Below, one piece after another: positions 43,128 through 52,260 of a stretch of DNA of 64,000 bases. Source of the stretch: Sphingobacteriia bacterium. Its GTDB lineage: Bacteria; Bacteroidota; Bacteroidia; Chitinophagales; Chitinophagaceae. The notes beneath the pieces were generated by a model. It saw only the letters and a list, made by a program, of their open reading frames with translations, made no database searches and had not been told where the DNA came from. The stretch is from the NCBI GenBank assembly GCA_947452295.1, contig CANGCK010000011.1, positions 1-64,000 of the forward strand, in the 5' to 3' direction. Position 1 is the first letter of the stretch, and each line of letters starts with the position of its first letter. The position numbers and the translations under genes are program-made.

Positions 43128-43157
43128 TTGAAATTAATTTTCAAATGCTTACTTTTG
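43128..43157 (+). promoter_or_regulatory. Bacteroidota-type promoter of pfkA
   Basis: TTG at 43128-43130, a 19-nt spacer, then TACTTTTG at 43150-43157, an exact TTG-N19-TAnnTTTG match. It lies about 74 nt upstream of the pfkA ATG, on its coding strand. Confidence 0.75.
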
Positions 43158-43230
43158 AGACTCCGTGTAGGCATTACACAATTTGTAAGTAATGAATACA
43201 TAAGAATTATAGACGAATTGAAATTATACA

Positions 43231-44217
43231 ATGGCAACGAAAAAAGTAACAAAAATTGGTGTATTAACTTCCGGTGGAGATGCACCTGGCATGAATGCTG
43301 CAATTAGAGCGGTAGTAAGAACAGGTTTATACCATGGGCTAGAAATGTATGGTGTAGTAAGGGGCTATAATGGCATGATAGATGATGACATTATGCCAAT
43401 GGATTCACGTTCAGTGGCCAATATCATTCAGCGTGGAGGTACAATTTTAAAAACTGCTAGAAGCACAGAGTTTTTTGAACCTGAAGGTCGTAAAAAAGCA
43501 TATGACAATCTGAAGAAAAGAGGGATAAATGGATTAGTAGTTATAGGCGGCGATGGAAGTTTTAAAGGCGCACAAAAATTCAGCAATGAATTTGATATTC
43601 CTTGTATAGGATTACCTGGTACCATTGACAAAGATATAGCTGGTACTGATTTTACCATTGGATTTGACACAGCGGTTAATACAGCTGTTGAAGCGATAGA
43701 CAAAATTCGCGATACTGCAGACGCCCACGACCGTTTATTTGTTGTTGAAGTAATGGGTAGAGATGCAGGTTATATTGCGTTGCACAGCGGTATAGCCACA
43801 GGCGCGGAAAACATACTTATACCTGAAACCAAAACAGATATTGATGCAATGATTGCTGCTCTTTCTGAAAAAGAAAAAAGAAAAAAACTGGTCAACATTT
43901 TGGTAGTAGCAGAAGGAGAAAAATTTGGAGGTGCCAATGAAATTGGGGCTGTTGTAAAAGAAAGACTACCCAATGCAGATGTTAGAGTATGTATTTTAGG
44001 TCATATACAGAGAGGAGGTTCTCCATCGTGTTTAGATAGATTAATTGCCAGCAGAATGGGCTATTCGGCAGTAGAATGTTTATTAAACGGTACACATAAT
44101 GTGATGGTGGGTATTTTAAACAACAAAATGCATTATACACCTTTGGATAATGCCATTAAAGCCAAACAAAAAATATCAAACGAATGGTTGAACATCGTTA
44201 AAATATTGGCCAGCTAA
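43231..44217 (+). CDS. pfkA: ATP-dependent 6-phosphofructokinase
   Basis: A 328-residue PFK-A. 'IGVLTSGGDAPGMNAAIRAV' is the ATP-binding N-terminus, 'LVVIGGDGSFKGAQKF' the GGDGS loop (the Gly after GGD is the ATP-type mark), 'GLPGTIDKDIAGTDFTIGFD' the catalytic PGTIDND-like block with TIDKD, and 'EVMGRDAGYIALHSGIA' the F6P-binding motif. 'CILGHIQRGGSPSCLDRLIA' has the allosteric/substrate Arg. It phosphorylates fructose 6-phosphate in glycolysis. pyk follows after 27 nt, so the two control points of glycolysis form one operon. Confidence 0.96.
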   Translation: MATKKVTKIGVLTSGGDAPGMNAAIRAVVRTGLYHGLEMYGVVRGYNGMIDDDIMPMDSRSVANIIQRGGTILKTARSTEFFEPEGRKKAYDNLKKRGINGLVVIGGDGSFKGAQKFSNEFDIPCIGLPGTIDKDIAGTDFTIGFDTAVNTAVEAIDKIRDTADAHDRLFVVEVMGRDAGYIALHSGIATGAENILIPETKTDIDAMIAALSEKEKRKKLVNILVVAEGEKFGGANEIGAVVKERLPNADVRVCILGHIQRGGSPSCLDRLIASRMGYSAVECLLNGTHNVMVGILNNKMHYTPLDNAIKAKQKISNEWLNIVKILAS

Positions 44218-44244
44218 TTTTAAATAACTATTAATAGATAAACA

Positions 44245-45735
44245 ATGTCAAAAAATTTAGACAAATACCTCCATAAGAATATGGACAAGGAAGCAGGAGT
44301 AAACCATGTTGCACATAGAACGAAGATCGTTGCAACTGTTGGGCCCGCATGTGACACATATGACAAATTGCTTGATTTAGTTAAGGCAGGTGTAAATGTT
44401 TTCAGATTAAATTTTTCTCATGGTTCACATGCAGATAAATTATCCATCATAGAACATATAAGAAATATCAATAGTACCGAACCCTATAACATAGCTATTT
44501 TAGCCGATTTACAGGGACCTAAATTAAGAGTGGGTGAAATTGCCAATAATGCATTGGAAGTGAAGGAAGGCGATATATTAACATTTACCAATGAAAAATG
44601 TGTTGGCACCTTAGAAAAAATATATGTCTCCTACCCTAACCTAGCTGGTGATGTTGTACTGGGTAATGTGATTATGATTGATGATGGTAAATTAGAAGTA
44701 AAAGTTGTAAGTATCGAAAAAAATGGGGATGTTAAAGTACAAGTAACATTAGGCGGTATTTTATCTTCAAAAAAAGGAATTAATCTACCTGATACTAAAA
44801 TTTCATTACCAGCACTAACCGAAAAAGATCTTGAAGATTTAGCTTTTATCATTGAACAAAAATGTGATTGGGTTGCACTAAGCTTTGTAAGAAGTGTAAA
44901 CGATATCGTTATTCTTCGTGAAAAATTAAACGAGAAAAATAGTAAGACTAAAATTATCGCTAAAATAGAGAAGCCAGAGGCGCTAGTTAATATTAGAGAT
45001 ATTATTTTAGAAAGTGATGGTATTATGGTTGCTCGTGGTGACTTGGGAGTTGAATTACCTGTAGAACAAATCCCATTAATACAAAAAGAATTAATTCGTA
45101 AGTGTATTCATAGAGCGAAACCTGTAATTGTTGCAACTCAAATGATGGAAAGCATGATGGAAAGGGTGAAACCTAACCGTAGCGAAATTACCGACGTAGC
45201 CAATGCCGTTTTAGAAGGCGCTGATGCGGTAATGTTGAGTGGAGAAACAGCTGCTGGTAATTACCCAACTTTAGTGGTACAAACCATGCGTAAAATTATT
45301 GCTGAAGTTGAACGCAAAGAATATAGATATAATAGAGAAGCAGATTTAAAACCACAACCCCACTCTCCATCATTTCATAGTGATGCAATTTGCTATAATG
45401 CTTGTAAGATAGCTGATGATGTAGAAGCGAGCGCTTTAATAGGCATGACACAGAGCGGATATACTGCATTTATGTTGAGTAGTTACAGACCTTATTCACC
45501 ATTGTATATTTTCACCAAAGAAAAATCTCTCGTAAATCAATTAAGTTTAAGCTGGGGTGTACGTGCTTTTCATTATACAGAAGAAGAAAGTGTTGATGAG
45601 ATTGTACAAGACCAAATAGATATTTTAAAAGAAAGAGGTTTTATTAAATCGGGGGATGTTGTAGTAAATACAGGCAGTACACCAGTTTCATTACATTTGC
45701 CGACTAATTTAATTAAACTAACTAAGGTTAACTAA
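44245..45735 (+). CDS. pyk: Pyruvate kinase
   Basis: A 496-residue pyruvate kinase. 'TKIVATVGPACDTYDKLLDL' and 'GVNVFRLNFSHGSHADKLS' are the N-terminal substrate blocks; 'ILADLQGPKLRVGEI' follows, 'IIAKIEKPEALVNIRDI' contains the active-site Lys/Glu, 'GIMVARGDLGVELPVEQI' and 'PVIVATQMMESM' the metal and PEP sites, and 'ADAVMLSGETAAGNYP' the ADP site. The C-terminal domain starts after about residue 370. It makes ATP and pyruvate from PEP. A strong intrinsic terminator follows, so pfkA-pyk is a defined two-gene unit. Confidence 0.97.
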   Translation: MSKNLDKYLHKNMDKEAGVNHVAHRTKIVATVGPACDTYDKLLDLVKAGVNVFRLNFSHGSHADKLSIIEHIRNINSTEPYNIAILADLQGPKLRVGEIANNALEVKEGDILTFTNEKCVGTLEKIYVSYPNLAGDVVLGNVIMIDDGKLEVKVVSIEKNGDVKVQVTLGGILSSKKGINLPDTKISLPALTEKDLEDLAFIIEQKCDWVALSFVRSVNDIVILREKLNEKNSKTKIIAKIEKPEALVNIRDIILESDGIMVARGDLGVELPVEQIPLIQKELIRKCIHRAKPVIVATQMMESMMERVKPNRSEITDVANAVLEGADAVMLSGETAAGNYPTLVVQTMRKIIAEVERKEYRYNREADLKPQPHSPSFHSDAICYNACKIADDVEASALIGMTQSGYTAFMLSSYRPYSPLYIFTKEKSLVNQLSLSWGVRAFHYTEEESVDEIVQDQIDILKERGFIKSGDVVVNTGSTPVSLHLPTNLIKLTKVN

Positions 45736-45760
45736 CATATATAATAGATGATGTTTATAA

Positions 45761-45790
45761 AAAAGATTCTTCACTTGAAGAATCTTTTTT
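45761..45790 (+). terminator. Rho-independent terminator of pfkA-pyk
   Basis: AAAAGATTCTTC-ACTT-GAAGAATCTTTT is a perfect 12-bp stem with a tetraloop, followed by more T. It is 25 nt beyond the pyk stop. Confidence 0.92.
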
Positions 45791-45824
45791 AATTTCAAGC
45801 ATTGCTTAAACCAGATTATTAAAT

Positions 45825-47444
45825 ATGAAAAAGATTTTAATTTTATTATTTATTTTCGGAGTATCTCAATTAAGAGCTCAAGAAATATCAATCATTCCTA
45901 AACCAACTTCTTTACAATTAAAAGAGGGAAATTTTTCTATTACCCCCAAAACTAAAATAGCGTTAGCTGGTAGTAATTTAGATAAAATAGCTGCGCTCTT
46001 ACAATCATTTATAGAAAACAAATATGGTTTTAAATTACCTATCGTTAAAAATGGGGCTATTAAAGGAAATATTGTTTTAAATTTTGATAGACTTGATCAT
46101 CCATTTCAAGGAGCATACCATTTAGAGGTTAATAGTGACCATATTTATATTGGGGGCGATAATGAGGCAGGTGTTTTTTATGCGGTACAGTCGCTCTTTC
46201 AATTATTACCAATTTCAAAAACCTCGCCAATTACCATTCAACAAATGGTGATTGATGATAGCCCTCGATTTGAATATCGTGGATTAATGTTGGATGTTAG
46301 TCGCCACTTTTTTAGTGTATCGTTTATTAAAAAATTCATTGATTTCATTGCTTATCACAAAATGAATAAATTTCATTGGCATTTAACCGATGACCAAGGA
46401 TGGAGAATTGAAATAAAAAAATACCCTAAATTAACTTCTGTAGGAGCATTTAGAAATGGTACGCTCATTGGAAGATACCCTGGTACTGGTAATACGGATA
46501 AAGTGTATGGAGGGTTTTATACACAAGAAGAAATAAAAGAAATAGTTAAATATGCTGCAGATAGATACGTGGAAGTTATTCCAGAGATTGAGCTACCTGG
46601 TCATTCATCTGCTGCAATAGCGGCTTACCCTGAATTAAGCTGTTTCCCATTAGCATCTACTACATATCCGGCAAAGACTACCTGGAGCGGATCTACTGTA
46701 GGAAAGCAAGTGCAACAAATTTGGGGGGTACATGAAGATGTATTTGCGCCAACTGAATACACATTTACATTTCTTGAAAATGTATTGAATGAAGTAACCA
46801 AACTATTTCCTTCTAAATACATACATATTGGAGGCGATGAATGTCCGAAAGAGTCTTGGAAAAAGTCGGCATTTTGCCAACAACTTATTAAAGATAAAAA
46901 CCTAAAAGATGAACATGCTTTACAAAGCTATTTTATCCAAAGAATTGAAAAGTTCATCAACAGCAAAGGGAAAAAATTAATCGGTTGGGATGAGATTTTG
47001 GAAGGTGGATTAGCCCCCAATGCTACGGTGATGAGTTGGCGCGGAGAAAAAGGTGGCATTGAAGCTGCCAAACAAAAACACAACGTGATAATGACTCCGG
47101 GTGAATGGGTTTATTTTGATCACGCACAAAATAATCCTGAAGATTCAATTACAATTGGTGGATATACTAATTTACAAAAAGTATATAGTTATGAGCCAAT
47201 ACCAAAAGATTTAACCAAGGAAGAGGAAAAGTATGTATTAGGTGCGCAAGCTAATTTATGGACTGAATACATTAATAATCCAAGTAAAGCAGAATACATG
47301 CTGTTTCCTCGATTAAGCGCACTATGCGAAATACTTTGGAGTACAAAAGAAAGTCGTGACTGGTTGAATTTTCAACAAAGAATGCAAGTTCAATACAAAC
47401 GGTACGAATGGTTAAATTTTAATTATAATAAACCCGCAAAATAA
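45825..47444 (+). CDS. Beta-N-acetylhexosaminidase (GH20)
   Basis: A 539-residue GH20 enzyme. The signal peptide ends near 'SQLRAQ'; then a GH20b domain (about 20-150) and the TIM barrel. 'YRGLMLDVSRHFFSVSFIK' and 'MNKFHWHLTDDQGWRIEIKK' are conserved, 'IPEIELPGHSSAAIAAYP' follows, and 'YIHIGGDECPKESWKKS' has the catalytic Asp-Glu pair of substrate-assisted catalysis. 'GAQANLWTEYI' is near the C-terminus. It releases terminal GlcNAc or GalNAc from chitooligosaccharides or glycoproteins in the periplasm. The GlcNAc path continues with the NagB fusion just downstream. Confidence 0.94.
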   Translation: MKKILILLFIFGVSQLRAQEISIIPKPTSLQLKEGNFSITPKTKIALAGSNLDKIAALLQSFIENKYGFKLPIVKNGAIKGNIVLNFDRLDHPFQGAYHLEVNSDHIYIGGDNEAGVFYAVQSLFQLLPISKTSPITIQQMVIDDSPRFEYRGLMLDVSRHFFSVSFIKKFIDFIAYHKMNKFHWHLTDDQGWRIEIKKYPKLTSVGAFRNGTLIGRYPGTGNTDKVYGGFYTQEEIKEIVKYAADRYVEVIPEIELPGHSSAAIAAYPELSCFPLASTTYPAKTTWSGSTVGKQVQQIWGVHEDVFAPTEYTFTFLENVLNEVTKLFPSKYIHIGGDECPKESWKKSAFCQQLIKDKNLKDEHALQSYFIQRIEKFINSKGKKLIGWDEILEGGLAPNATVMSWRGEKGGIEAAKQKHNVIMTPGEWVYFDHAQNNPEDSITIGGYTNLQKVYSYEPIPKDLTKEEEKYVLGAQANLWTEYINNPSKAEYMLFPRLSALCEILWSTKESRDWLNFQQRMQVQYKRYEWLNFNYNKPAK

Positions 47445-47475
47445 TTGCGTTTTTTTGCTTTTTTTCTTCATTTTA

Positions 47476-47507
47476 TTGAAAATAAAGTCAAAACATAGCT
47501 AAATTTG
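47476..47507 (+). promoter_or_regulatory. Bacteroidota-type promoter of the NagB-PIG-L gene
   Basis: TTG at 47476-47478, a 21-nt spacer, then TAAATTTG at 47500-47507. It lies 30 nt upstream of the ATG, so the gene has its own promoter beside any read-through from the GH20 gene. Confidence 0.62.
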
Positions 47508-47537
47508 TTCATACTCTCCAAACTTAAATGATTAATA

Positions 47538-49436
47538 ATGGTTGATTCATTTGAAAAAATTGATGTAAAGATTTACAAAAACAGTAAAGATGGGGCCGCT
47601 TTTGTTGCCAAACAAATTGCAGACTTAATTAGAGATAAGGCTTCTAAAGGAGAAAAATGTGTGTTAGGTTTAGCAACAGGATCCACTCCTATTAGTCTTT
47701 ATGCTGCATTAGTTAAGTTGCACCAAACAGAAGGGTTGAGTTTTAAAAATGTAATATCATTTAATTTAGATGAATATTATCCAATTGATAAAGATGCCTA
47801 TCAAAGCTATTGGAGTTTTATGCATCGACATTTATTTAGTCATGTAGATATTGATCCAGCTAATATTCATTTGCCAAATGGAAATGTTCCAAAGGAGGAA
47901 ATGAAAAAATATTGTGCATCATATGAACAAGCAATTGAAGACGCAGGTGGTATAGATTTACAAATTTTAGGTATTGGCTTGAATGGTCATATTGGATTCA
48001 ATGAACCTGGCTCAAGTATACTTTCAAAAACCAGATTGGTTAACTTAGACAATACTACCCGAATAGCCAATTCTTATGAGTTTGCTAACATTTCTAAAGT
48101 GCCCCGTTTAGCTGTAACCATGGGTATTGGGACGATACTGAAAGCTAAGAAAATCATACTAATGGCTTGGGGTAATAAAGCATCAATTGTTGCAAAAGCA
48201 GTTGAAGAGCATGTTACCGAATCGATCCCTGCAAGTATTTTACAACAACACAACGACTGTACATTTGTTGTAGATGAACCAGCTTCAACTGAACTCACCA
48301 GAATTAAATCGCCTTGGTTAACAGGTGAATGTATTTGGACGGAGGCTATGATAAAGAGAGCCGTTGTTCATTTATCGCTTAAATTAAATAAATCGGTTTT
48401 AAGTTTAACCTCACTGGATTATACTGAAAATGGACTTTCAGATTTATTAGTAGAAAAAGGAGATGCTTACGAAATTAATTTGCAGGTTTATTACCTATTA
48501 CGCGACAGTATTACTGGTTGGCCGGGCGGCAAGCCAAATGCTGTAATTCCTGCGCATCCTGAACGTAGTGAACCACATCCAAAAAGATGCTTAATTTTTT
48601 CGCCACATCCCGATGATGATATTATCAGTATGGGGGGTACATTTATGCGATTACATGATCAAGGCCATGAAGTACATGTAGCCTATCAAACCAGCGGCAA
48701 TATTGCAGTAACAGATGAATTTGTCACTCGTTTTATTGACTTTGCAGTAGGTTTTGAGGAAATGTTTGGCATAGACAATAGTAAAAGCCGAGCACAATTA
48801 CAAGCTGCTCGTGAATTTATTGCAGGCAAGAAAAAAGAACAAATCGATACGAGTGATATTAGAGCTATAAAAGGTTTAATTAGAAGAGGAGAAGCCAAAG
48901 CTACTTGTAGATACGTTGGTTTGTCGGAAGACCGCTGCCACTTTATGAATTTACCTTTTTATGAAACAGGTGCTATTGAGAAAAAGCCGTTAGGTGAAGA
49001 AGACATTCTATTAACGATGGAATTGTTGCGAAAAATCAAACCACACCAGGTTTATTGTGCTGGGGATTTAGCAGACCCACATGGCACACATAAAGTTTGT
49101 TTAGAAGCCATTTTTGAGGCGATGAAAAGATTAAAAGCGGCGGGTGATCCTTGGGTTAAAGATTGTTGGGTTTGGTTATACAAAGGAGCATGGCAAGAAT
49201 GGGATATTGCCGAAATAGAAATGGCCATTCCTATGAGCCCCGATCAGGTGAAGAAAAAGAGATTTGGTATTTTTATTCATCAATCACAAAAAGACTCGGT
49301 TCCATTTCAAGGGGCAGATAGTAGAGAGTTTTGGCAACGCGCAGAAGAAAGAAATGCCAATACAGCCAATTTATATGCAGACCTTGGATTAACAAAATAC
49401 GCTGCTATGGAGGCTTTTGTCCGTTGGCATTATTAA
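47538..49436 (+). CDS. nagB: Glucosamine-6-phosphate deaminase fused to PIG-L/LmbE-like domain
   Basis: A 632-residue two-domain protein. The N-terminal NagB domain (about 1-265) shows 'CVLGLATGSTPISLYAALVK', 'ISFNLDEYYPIDKDAY' (catalytic Asp) and 'LGIGLNGHIGFNEPGS' (catalytic His), and converts glucosamine 6-phosphate to fructose 6-phosphate and ammonia. The C-terminal domain (about 350-632) matches PIG-L/LmbE deacetylases: 'CLIFSPHPDDDIISMGG' (zinc-binding AHPDDE-like) and 'DLADPHGTHKVCLEAIFEAM'. This fusion is known in Bacteroidota, where the C-terminal domain is often called LmbE-related. It would suit GlcNAc-6-P use downstream of the GH20, with the PIG-L domain possibly removing the acetyl group. 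Confidence 0.94.
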   Translation: MVDSFEKIDVKIYKNSKDGAAFVAKQIADLIRDKASKGEKCVLGLATGSTPISLYAALVKLHQTEGLSFKNVISFNLDEYYPIDKDAYQSYWSFMHRHLFSHVDIDPANIHLPNGNVPKEEMKKYCASYEQAIEDAGGIDLQILGIGLNGHIGFNEPGSSILSKTRLVNLDNTTRIANSYEFANISKVPRLAVTMGIGTILKAKKIILMAWGNKASIVAKAVEEHVTESIPASILQQHNDCTFVVDEPASTELTRIKSPWLTGECIWTEAMIKRAVVHLSLKLNKSVLSLTSLDYTENGLSDLLVEKGDAYEINLQVYYLLRDSITGWPGGKPNAVIPAHPERSEPHPKRCLIFSPHPDDDIISMGGTFMRLHDQGHEVHVAYQTSGNIAVTDEFVTRFIDFAVGFEEMFGIDNSKSRAQLQAAREFIAGKKKEQIDTSDIRAIKGLIRRGEAKATCRYVGLSEDRCHFMNLPFYETGAIEKKPLGEEDILLTMELLRKIKPHQVYCAGDLADPHGTHKVCLEAIFEAMKRLKAAGDPWVKDCWVWLYKGAWQEWDIAEIEMAIPMSPDQVKKKRFGIFIHQSQKDSVPFQGADSREFWQRAEERNANTANLYADLGLTKYAAMEAFVRWHY

Positions 49437-49452
49437 TAAACAATTAATTCCG

Positions 49453-49490
49453 ATAAAACGCCTGCATAATTCACAGGCGTTTTATTTTTT
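49453..49490 (+). terminator. Rho-independent terminator of the NagB fusion gene
   Basis: ATAAAACGCCTG and CAGGCGTTTTAT make a 12-bp stem with a 9-nt loop, followed by TTTTTT that runs directly into the ATG of the next gene at 49491. Confidence 0.9.
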
Positions 49491-50138
49491 ATGATGGATC
49501 GACAAGAAATAAATAAAACCTTAGCGCTGTCTTGGAAAACAGCATGGGCGAAACCTGCATTTAGACAAAAAACAATTGTTGGATCAGCATTATTACTATG
49601 CATATTAACCTCTTTTCCTAAATTTTTTGCATTCATTGAATTAAGATCAGGCATTGTATTAAATGATTGGGTACTAGCCAGAATTCCTGCTATAGATTTA
49701 TCGATACCTATATTTGTAATAATCTGGTCAACCGCACTCTTATTGATCTATCATTTATTGAAAAGTCCGCTACTATTTTTACAATTTTTACTGTCCTTTT
49801 TACTGCTTTGCATATCCAGGATCATTAGTATTTCCGTTTTTCCATTAGATCCACCAATTGGATTAATAGAATTAAAAGATCCGATAAGTAGTATTTTTTA
49901 TGGGGGGACAAATGTTTTTATTAAAAAAGATCTTTTTTATTCAGGGCATACAGCTACACAATTTTTAATGTTTTTAACCTTAATAGGGAAAAAAGAAAAA
50001 ATAATTACTGGAATAACAACCCTATTCATTTCAATATTGGTACTAATACAACACATTCATTATACGATAGATGTTATTGCAGCCTATTTTTTTACTTATG
50101 CTATTTATTTAGCAGGCAAAAAAATAGCAGCGGGCTAG
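49491..50138 (+). CDS. PAP2_C / sphingomyelin synthase-like membrane phosphotransferase
   Basis: A 215-residue integral membrane protein with about six helices. 'DLFYSGHTATQFLMFLTL' carries the catalytic GHT and 'QHIHYTIDVIAAYFFTYA' the second His and Asp; this SGHT...HYT(I/V)D arrangement is the hallmark of eukaryotic sphingomyelin synthase and its bacterial relatives (PAP2_C). Such enzymes move a phospho-head group onto ceramide or diacylglycerol, or act as lipid phosphatases. Chitinophagaceae-type Bacteroidota make sphingolipids, so a sphingolipid substrate is plausible but is inference. The ATG (or the next ATG at 49494) touches the upstream terminator. Its stop overlaps the convergent barrel gene by 4 nt. 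Confidence 0.82.
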   Translation: MMDRQEINKTLALSWKTAWAKPAFRQKTIVGSALLLCILTSFPKFFAFIELRSGIVLNDWVLARIPAIDLSIPIFVIIWSTALLLIYHLLKSPLLFLQFLLSFLLLCISRIISISVFPLDPPIGLIELKDPISSIFYGGTNVFIKKDLFYSGHTATQFLMFLTLIGKKEKIITGITTLFISILVLIQHIHYTIDVIAAYFFTYAIYLAGKKIAAG

Positions 50139-51220
50139 AACGCCTCTCCTATTTGAAGATAAAATCCTCGTGTATTTTCATTGCCTATTCCATAATCAAC
50201 TCTAATATTTAATTTTTCAGTTTTATTAATTGCGTATCTAGCCCCTATTCCATAAGAGAGTTTAAGATCATTTAAAGAATATTGCCGTAATTGGTTGGCA
50301 ACTGCCCCCATTCCACCGAATGTTACCATAGAAAATCTTTTATAAACAGGAAATCTTGTTTCTGCTTGAAAAGTAAAGCATTGTTTATCACTGTAACGAC
50401 CTTCATAATACCCACGCATTCTATTAGCACCACCTAAAGACGCCATACTTCTTAATGGAATATTGGTGCCTATATTGTTAAAACTATACAGTTGGAGGGC
50501 TAGTACATTATTTTTTGTGATTGGGATGTATTTCCTGCAATCTAGAACCACTGAGGTGAAATTTTCATCAGATCCAATTATCGAATTAAAATGATTGAAA
50601 TACAATTGAGCATACAATCCTTTATTGGATGAAAACGCGTTATTTCTGGAATCAAACGTTACACTGGCGCCCATACCAGCTACTTTATAGCCATTCCGGC
50701 CAATTATGCTTTCTTGGTCAAAAAGTCCACCTTTCAAATAATTGATATTCCATAATTGTTGAAATTCAAATAATCCACCAACAAAGAAGTTAGGGGCAAT
50801 TTTTCGCATTAAATGTAAATAGGTATAATATTGCTTATACGTATAGGATTCTTCATTTTTATCGAGTGAATGGTTGCCCATTCCCCAGAATTTATCATAA
50901 AATGAACTGAAGGATATTTGTTCTGCTAAAATGTACTTTTCATTTTTAAAGTACTGAGTGCCATTTATAGCAGCAACAAATTGTTTATATTGAGAATACA
51001 ATGCTAAGATTTGAGCACTAGATGTTCGTGAAATTGTATCTAATTTATGCGGTTTTAATGTAATAGAAGCTACTAATCCTACATCCCAACCAGTTTCTAT
51101 AGAACGAGCTAAAATAGGGAAAACAACATGAGTAGATTTTCTACTTGAATCAGATTGAGAAACAGCTTGTAAAAACAAGCCTCCAGAACATATGAATATT
51201 ACTAAAAATTTGATTTTCAT
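50135..51220 (-). CDS. Omp85-type outer-membrane beta-barrel protein without POTRA domains
   Basis: A 361-residue outer-membrane protein. A signal peptide ends near 'LFLQAVSQ'. The mature protein is a beta-barrel of the bacterial surface antigen (BamA/TamA C-terminal) type, with 'SIETGWDVGLVASITLKP', 'VTFDSRNNAFSSNKGLYAQL', 'SLGGANRMRGYYEGRYSDKQ' (the conserved L6 R-G-Y region) and 'SYGIGARYAINKTEKLNIRV'. It ends '...GEAF', an aromatic terminus as needed for barrel assembly. POTRA domains are absent, so it is unlikely to be BamA itself. A role in export of lipid or protein is not known. Confidence 0.85.
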   Translation of the reverse strand: MKIKFLVIFICSGGLFLQAVSQSDSSRKSTHVVFPILARSIETGWDVGLVASITLKPHKLDTISRTSSAQILALYSQYKQFVAAINGTQYFKNEKYILAEQISFSSFYDKFWGMGNHSLDKNEESYTYKQYYTYLHLMRKIAPNFFVGGLFEFQQLWNINYLKGGLFDQESIIGRNGYKVAGMGASVTFDSRNNAFSSNKGLYAQLYFNHFNSIIGSDENFTSVVLDCRKYIPITKNNVLALQLYSFNNIGTNIPLRSMASLGGANRMRGYYEGRYSDKQCFTFQAETRFPVYKRFSMVTFGGMGAVANQLRQYSLNDLKLSYGIGARYAINKTEKLNIRVDYGIGNENTRGFYLQIGEAF

Positions 51221-51371
51221 GAAGTTGTAAATTAATATGTATTGTCAATATAAATATATTATTTCAGATAAAACAAGTGGGTATTTGCAGTATTTTGTAC
51301 ATTTGTAAGTATATTTTTACCAAAACAAAAATATAGTATTAACTAATTGTTATTTTAAAGTTAATGGAAGG

Positions 51372-52184
51372 ATGAAAAAATGGGAATGTGATTTTAAACT
51401 AGGAGAAAAAATTACCGACGAGCAACTCAATTTTTTTAATGAGCATGGTGTTATCATCTTCAGGAATTTTTTAACAAAAGAGAAAGTTGATGAATGTATT
51501 AGCGAATTGAAAAGAATTGAAGAAAATTGGCTGAATGAAGGTAGAGATAAAGTTAACGGTATTCCATTGAAATTTGGGAAAAATGAAGATGGCTCTCCTA
51601 CTATACAACGCTTATGTTTTAGTTCATTGTTCAGTGAACCATTGCATCAACTGCTTGGAGATATGCGTTTAAGTGCATTAACTTCCCTCTTAAAACCTTA
51701 TGAAGGTAGGGTTGGTGAAAATGAAAAAGATGGTTTAGTTATTAATAATTATATTAATACCCCTAATAGTACATTTACACAAATGGGATGGCATACAGAT
51801 AGTCCCAGAGATTTGTTCTTAGGCCAAAAAATTATGCCAATGCTAAATGTTGGTATACATTTAGATACCTGTTTATTTGACAATGGCGGATTAAGGGTAT
51901 TACCAGGAACACATAAACAAAGTGTACTTAAATTATTATTTGGCAAAAAGTATTTCATAGACAATTCTGATGATGAGCGTGAAGTAGGTTTTGATATACA
52001 ATCGGGGGATTTAACCGTGCATGATGGCAGAACTTGGCATCGTGTTAAACAATCACCACTAATAGGAGAAGCATCTAGAAGAAGAGTAATGTATGTGCCA
52101 ATTATTACTGGAAAATATATGCCTAAAGATGAAAATAGTAAAACCCCATTTTATCATAAATTGTCGGCAAAAGTTCCTAGATAA
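51372..52184 (+). CDS. PhyH family (phytanoyl-CoA dioxygenase-like) 2OG-Fe(II) oxygenase
   Basis: A 270-residue oxygenase. 'LNFFNEHGVIIFRNFLTKEK' is the typical start of PhyH proteins. The iron-binding HxD is 'GWHTDSPRDLFLGQ' (about residue 140) and the distal His is in 'LTVHDGRTWHRVKQSPL', followed by 'RRRVMYVPIITGKY' with a likely 2-oxoglutarate Arg. It should hydroxylate an unknown small molecule or lipid. A TACATTTG box lies at about 51297, but the -33 element is poor. A terminator follows the gene, so it is a single-gene unit. Confidence 0.88.
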   Translation: MKKWECDFKLGEKITDEQLNFFNEHGVIIFRNFLTKEKVDECISELKRIEENWLNEGRDKVNGIPLKFGKNEDGSPTIQRLCFSSLFSEPLHQLLGDMRLSALTSLLKPYEGRVGENEKDGLVINNYINTPNSTFTQMGWHTDSPRDLFLGQKIMPMLNVGIHLDTCLFDNGGLRVLPGTHKQSVLKLLFGKKYFIDNSDDEREVGFDIQSGDLTVHDGRTWHRVKQSPLIGEASRRRVMYVPIITGKYMPKDENSKTPFYHKLSAKVPR

Positions 52185-52203
52185 AAAGTACACGAACGTA
52201 TTT

Positions 52204-52229
52204 AAAAGTCAACCCCGGTTGACTTTTTT
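52204..52229 (+). terminator. Rho-independent terminator of the PhyH gene
   Basis: AAAAGTCAAC-CCCG-GTTGACTTTT forms a 10-bp stem with a short loop, followed by TT. It is 20 nt downstream of the stop codon. Confidence 0.85.
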
Positions 52230-52260
52230 AATGATGTATAATCAATTAAAATAGTAGATT

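Noticed and set aside
51297-51304. TACATTTG as a strong promoter of the PhyH gene
   Set aside because: The -7 box matches, but no TTG or similar at the right distance, so the promoter was not listed as a feature.
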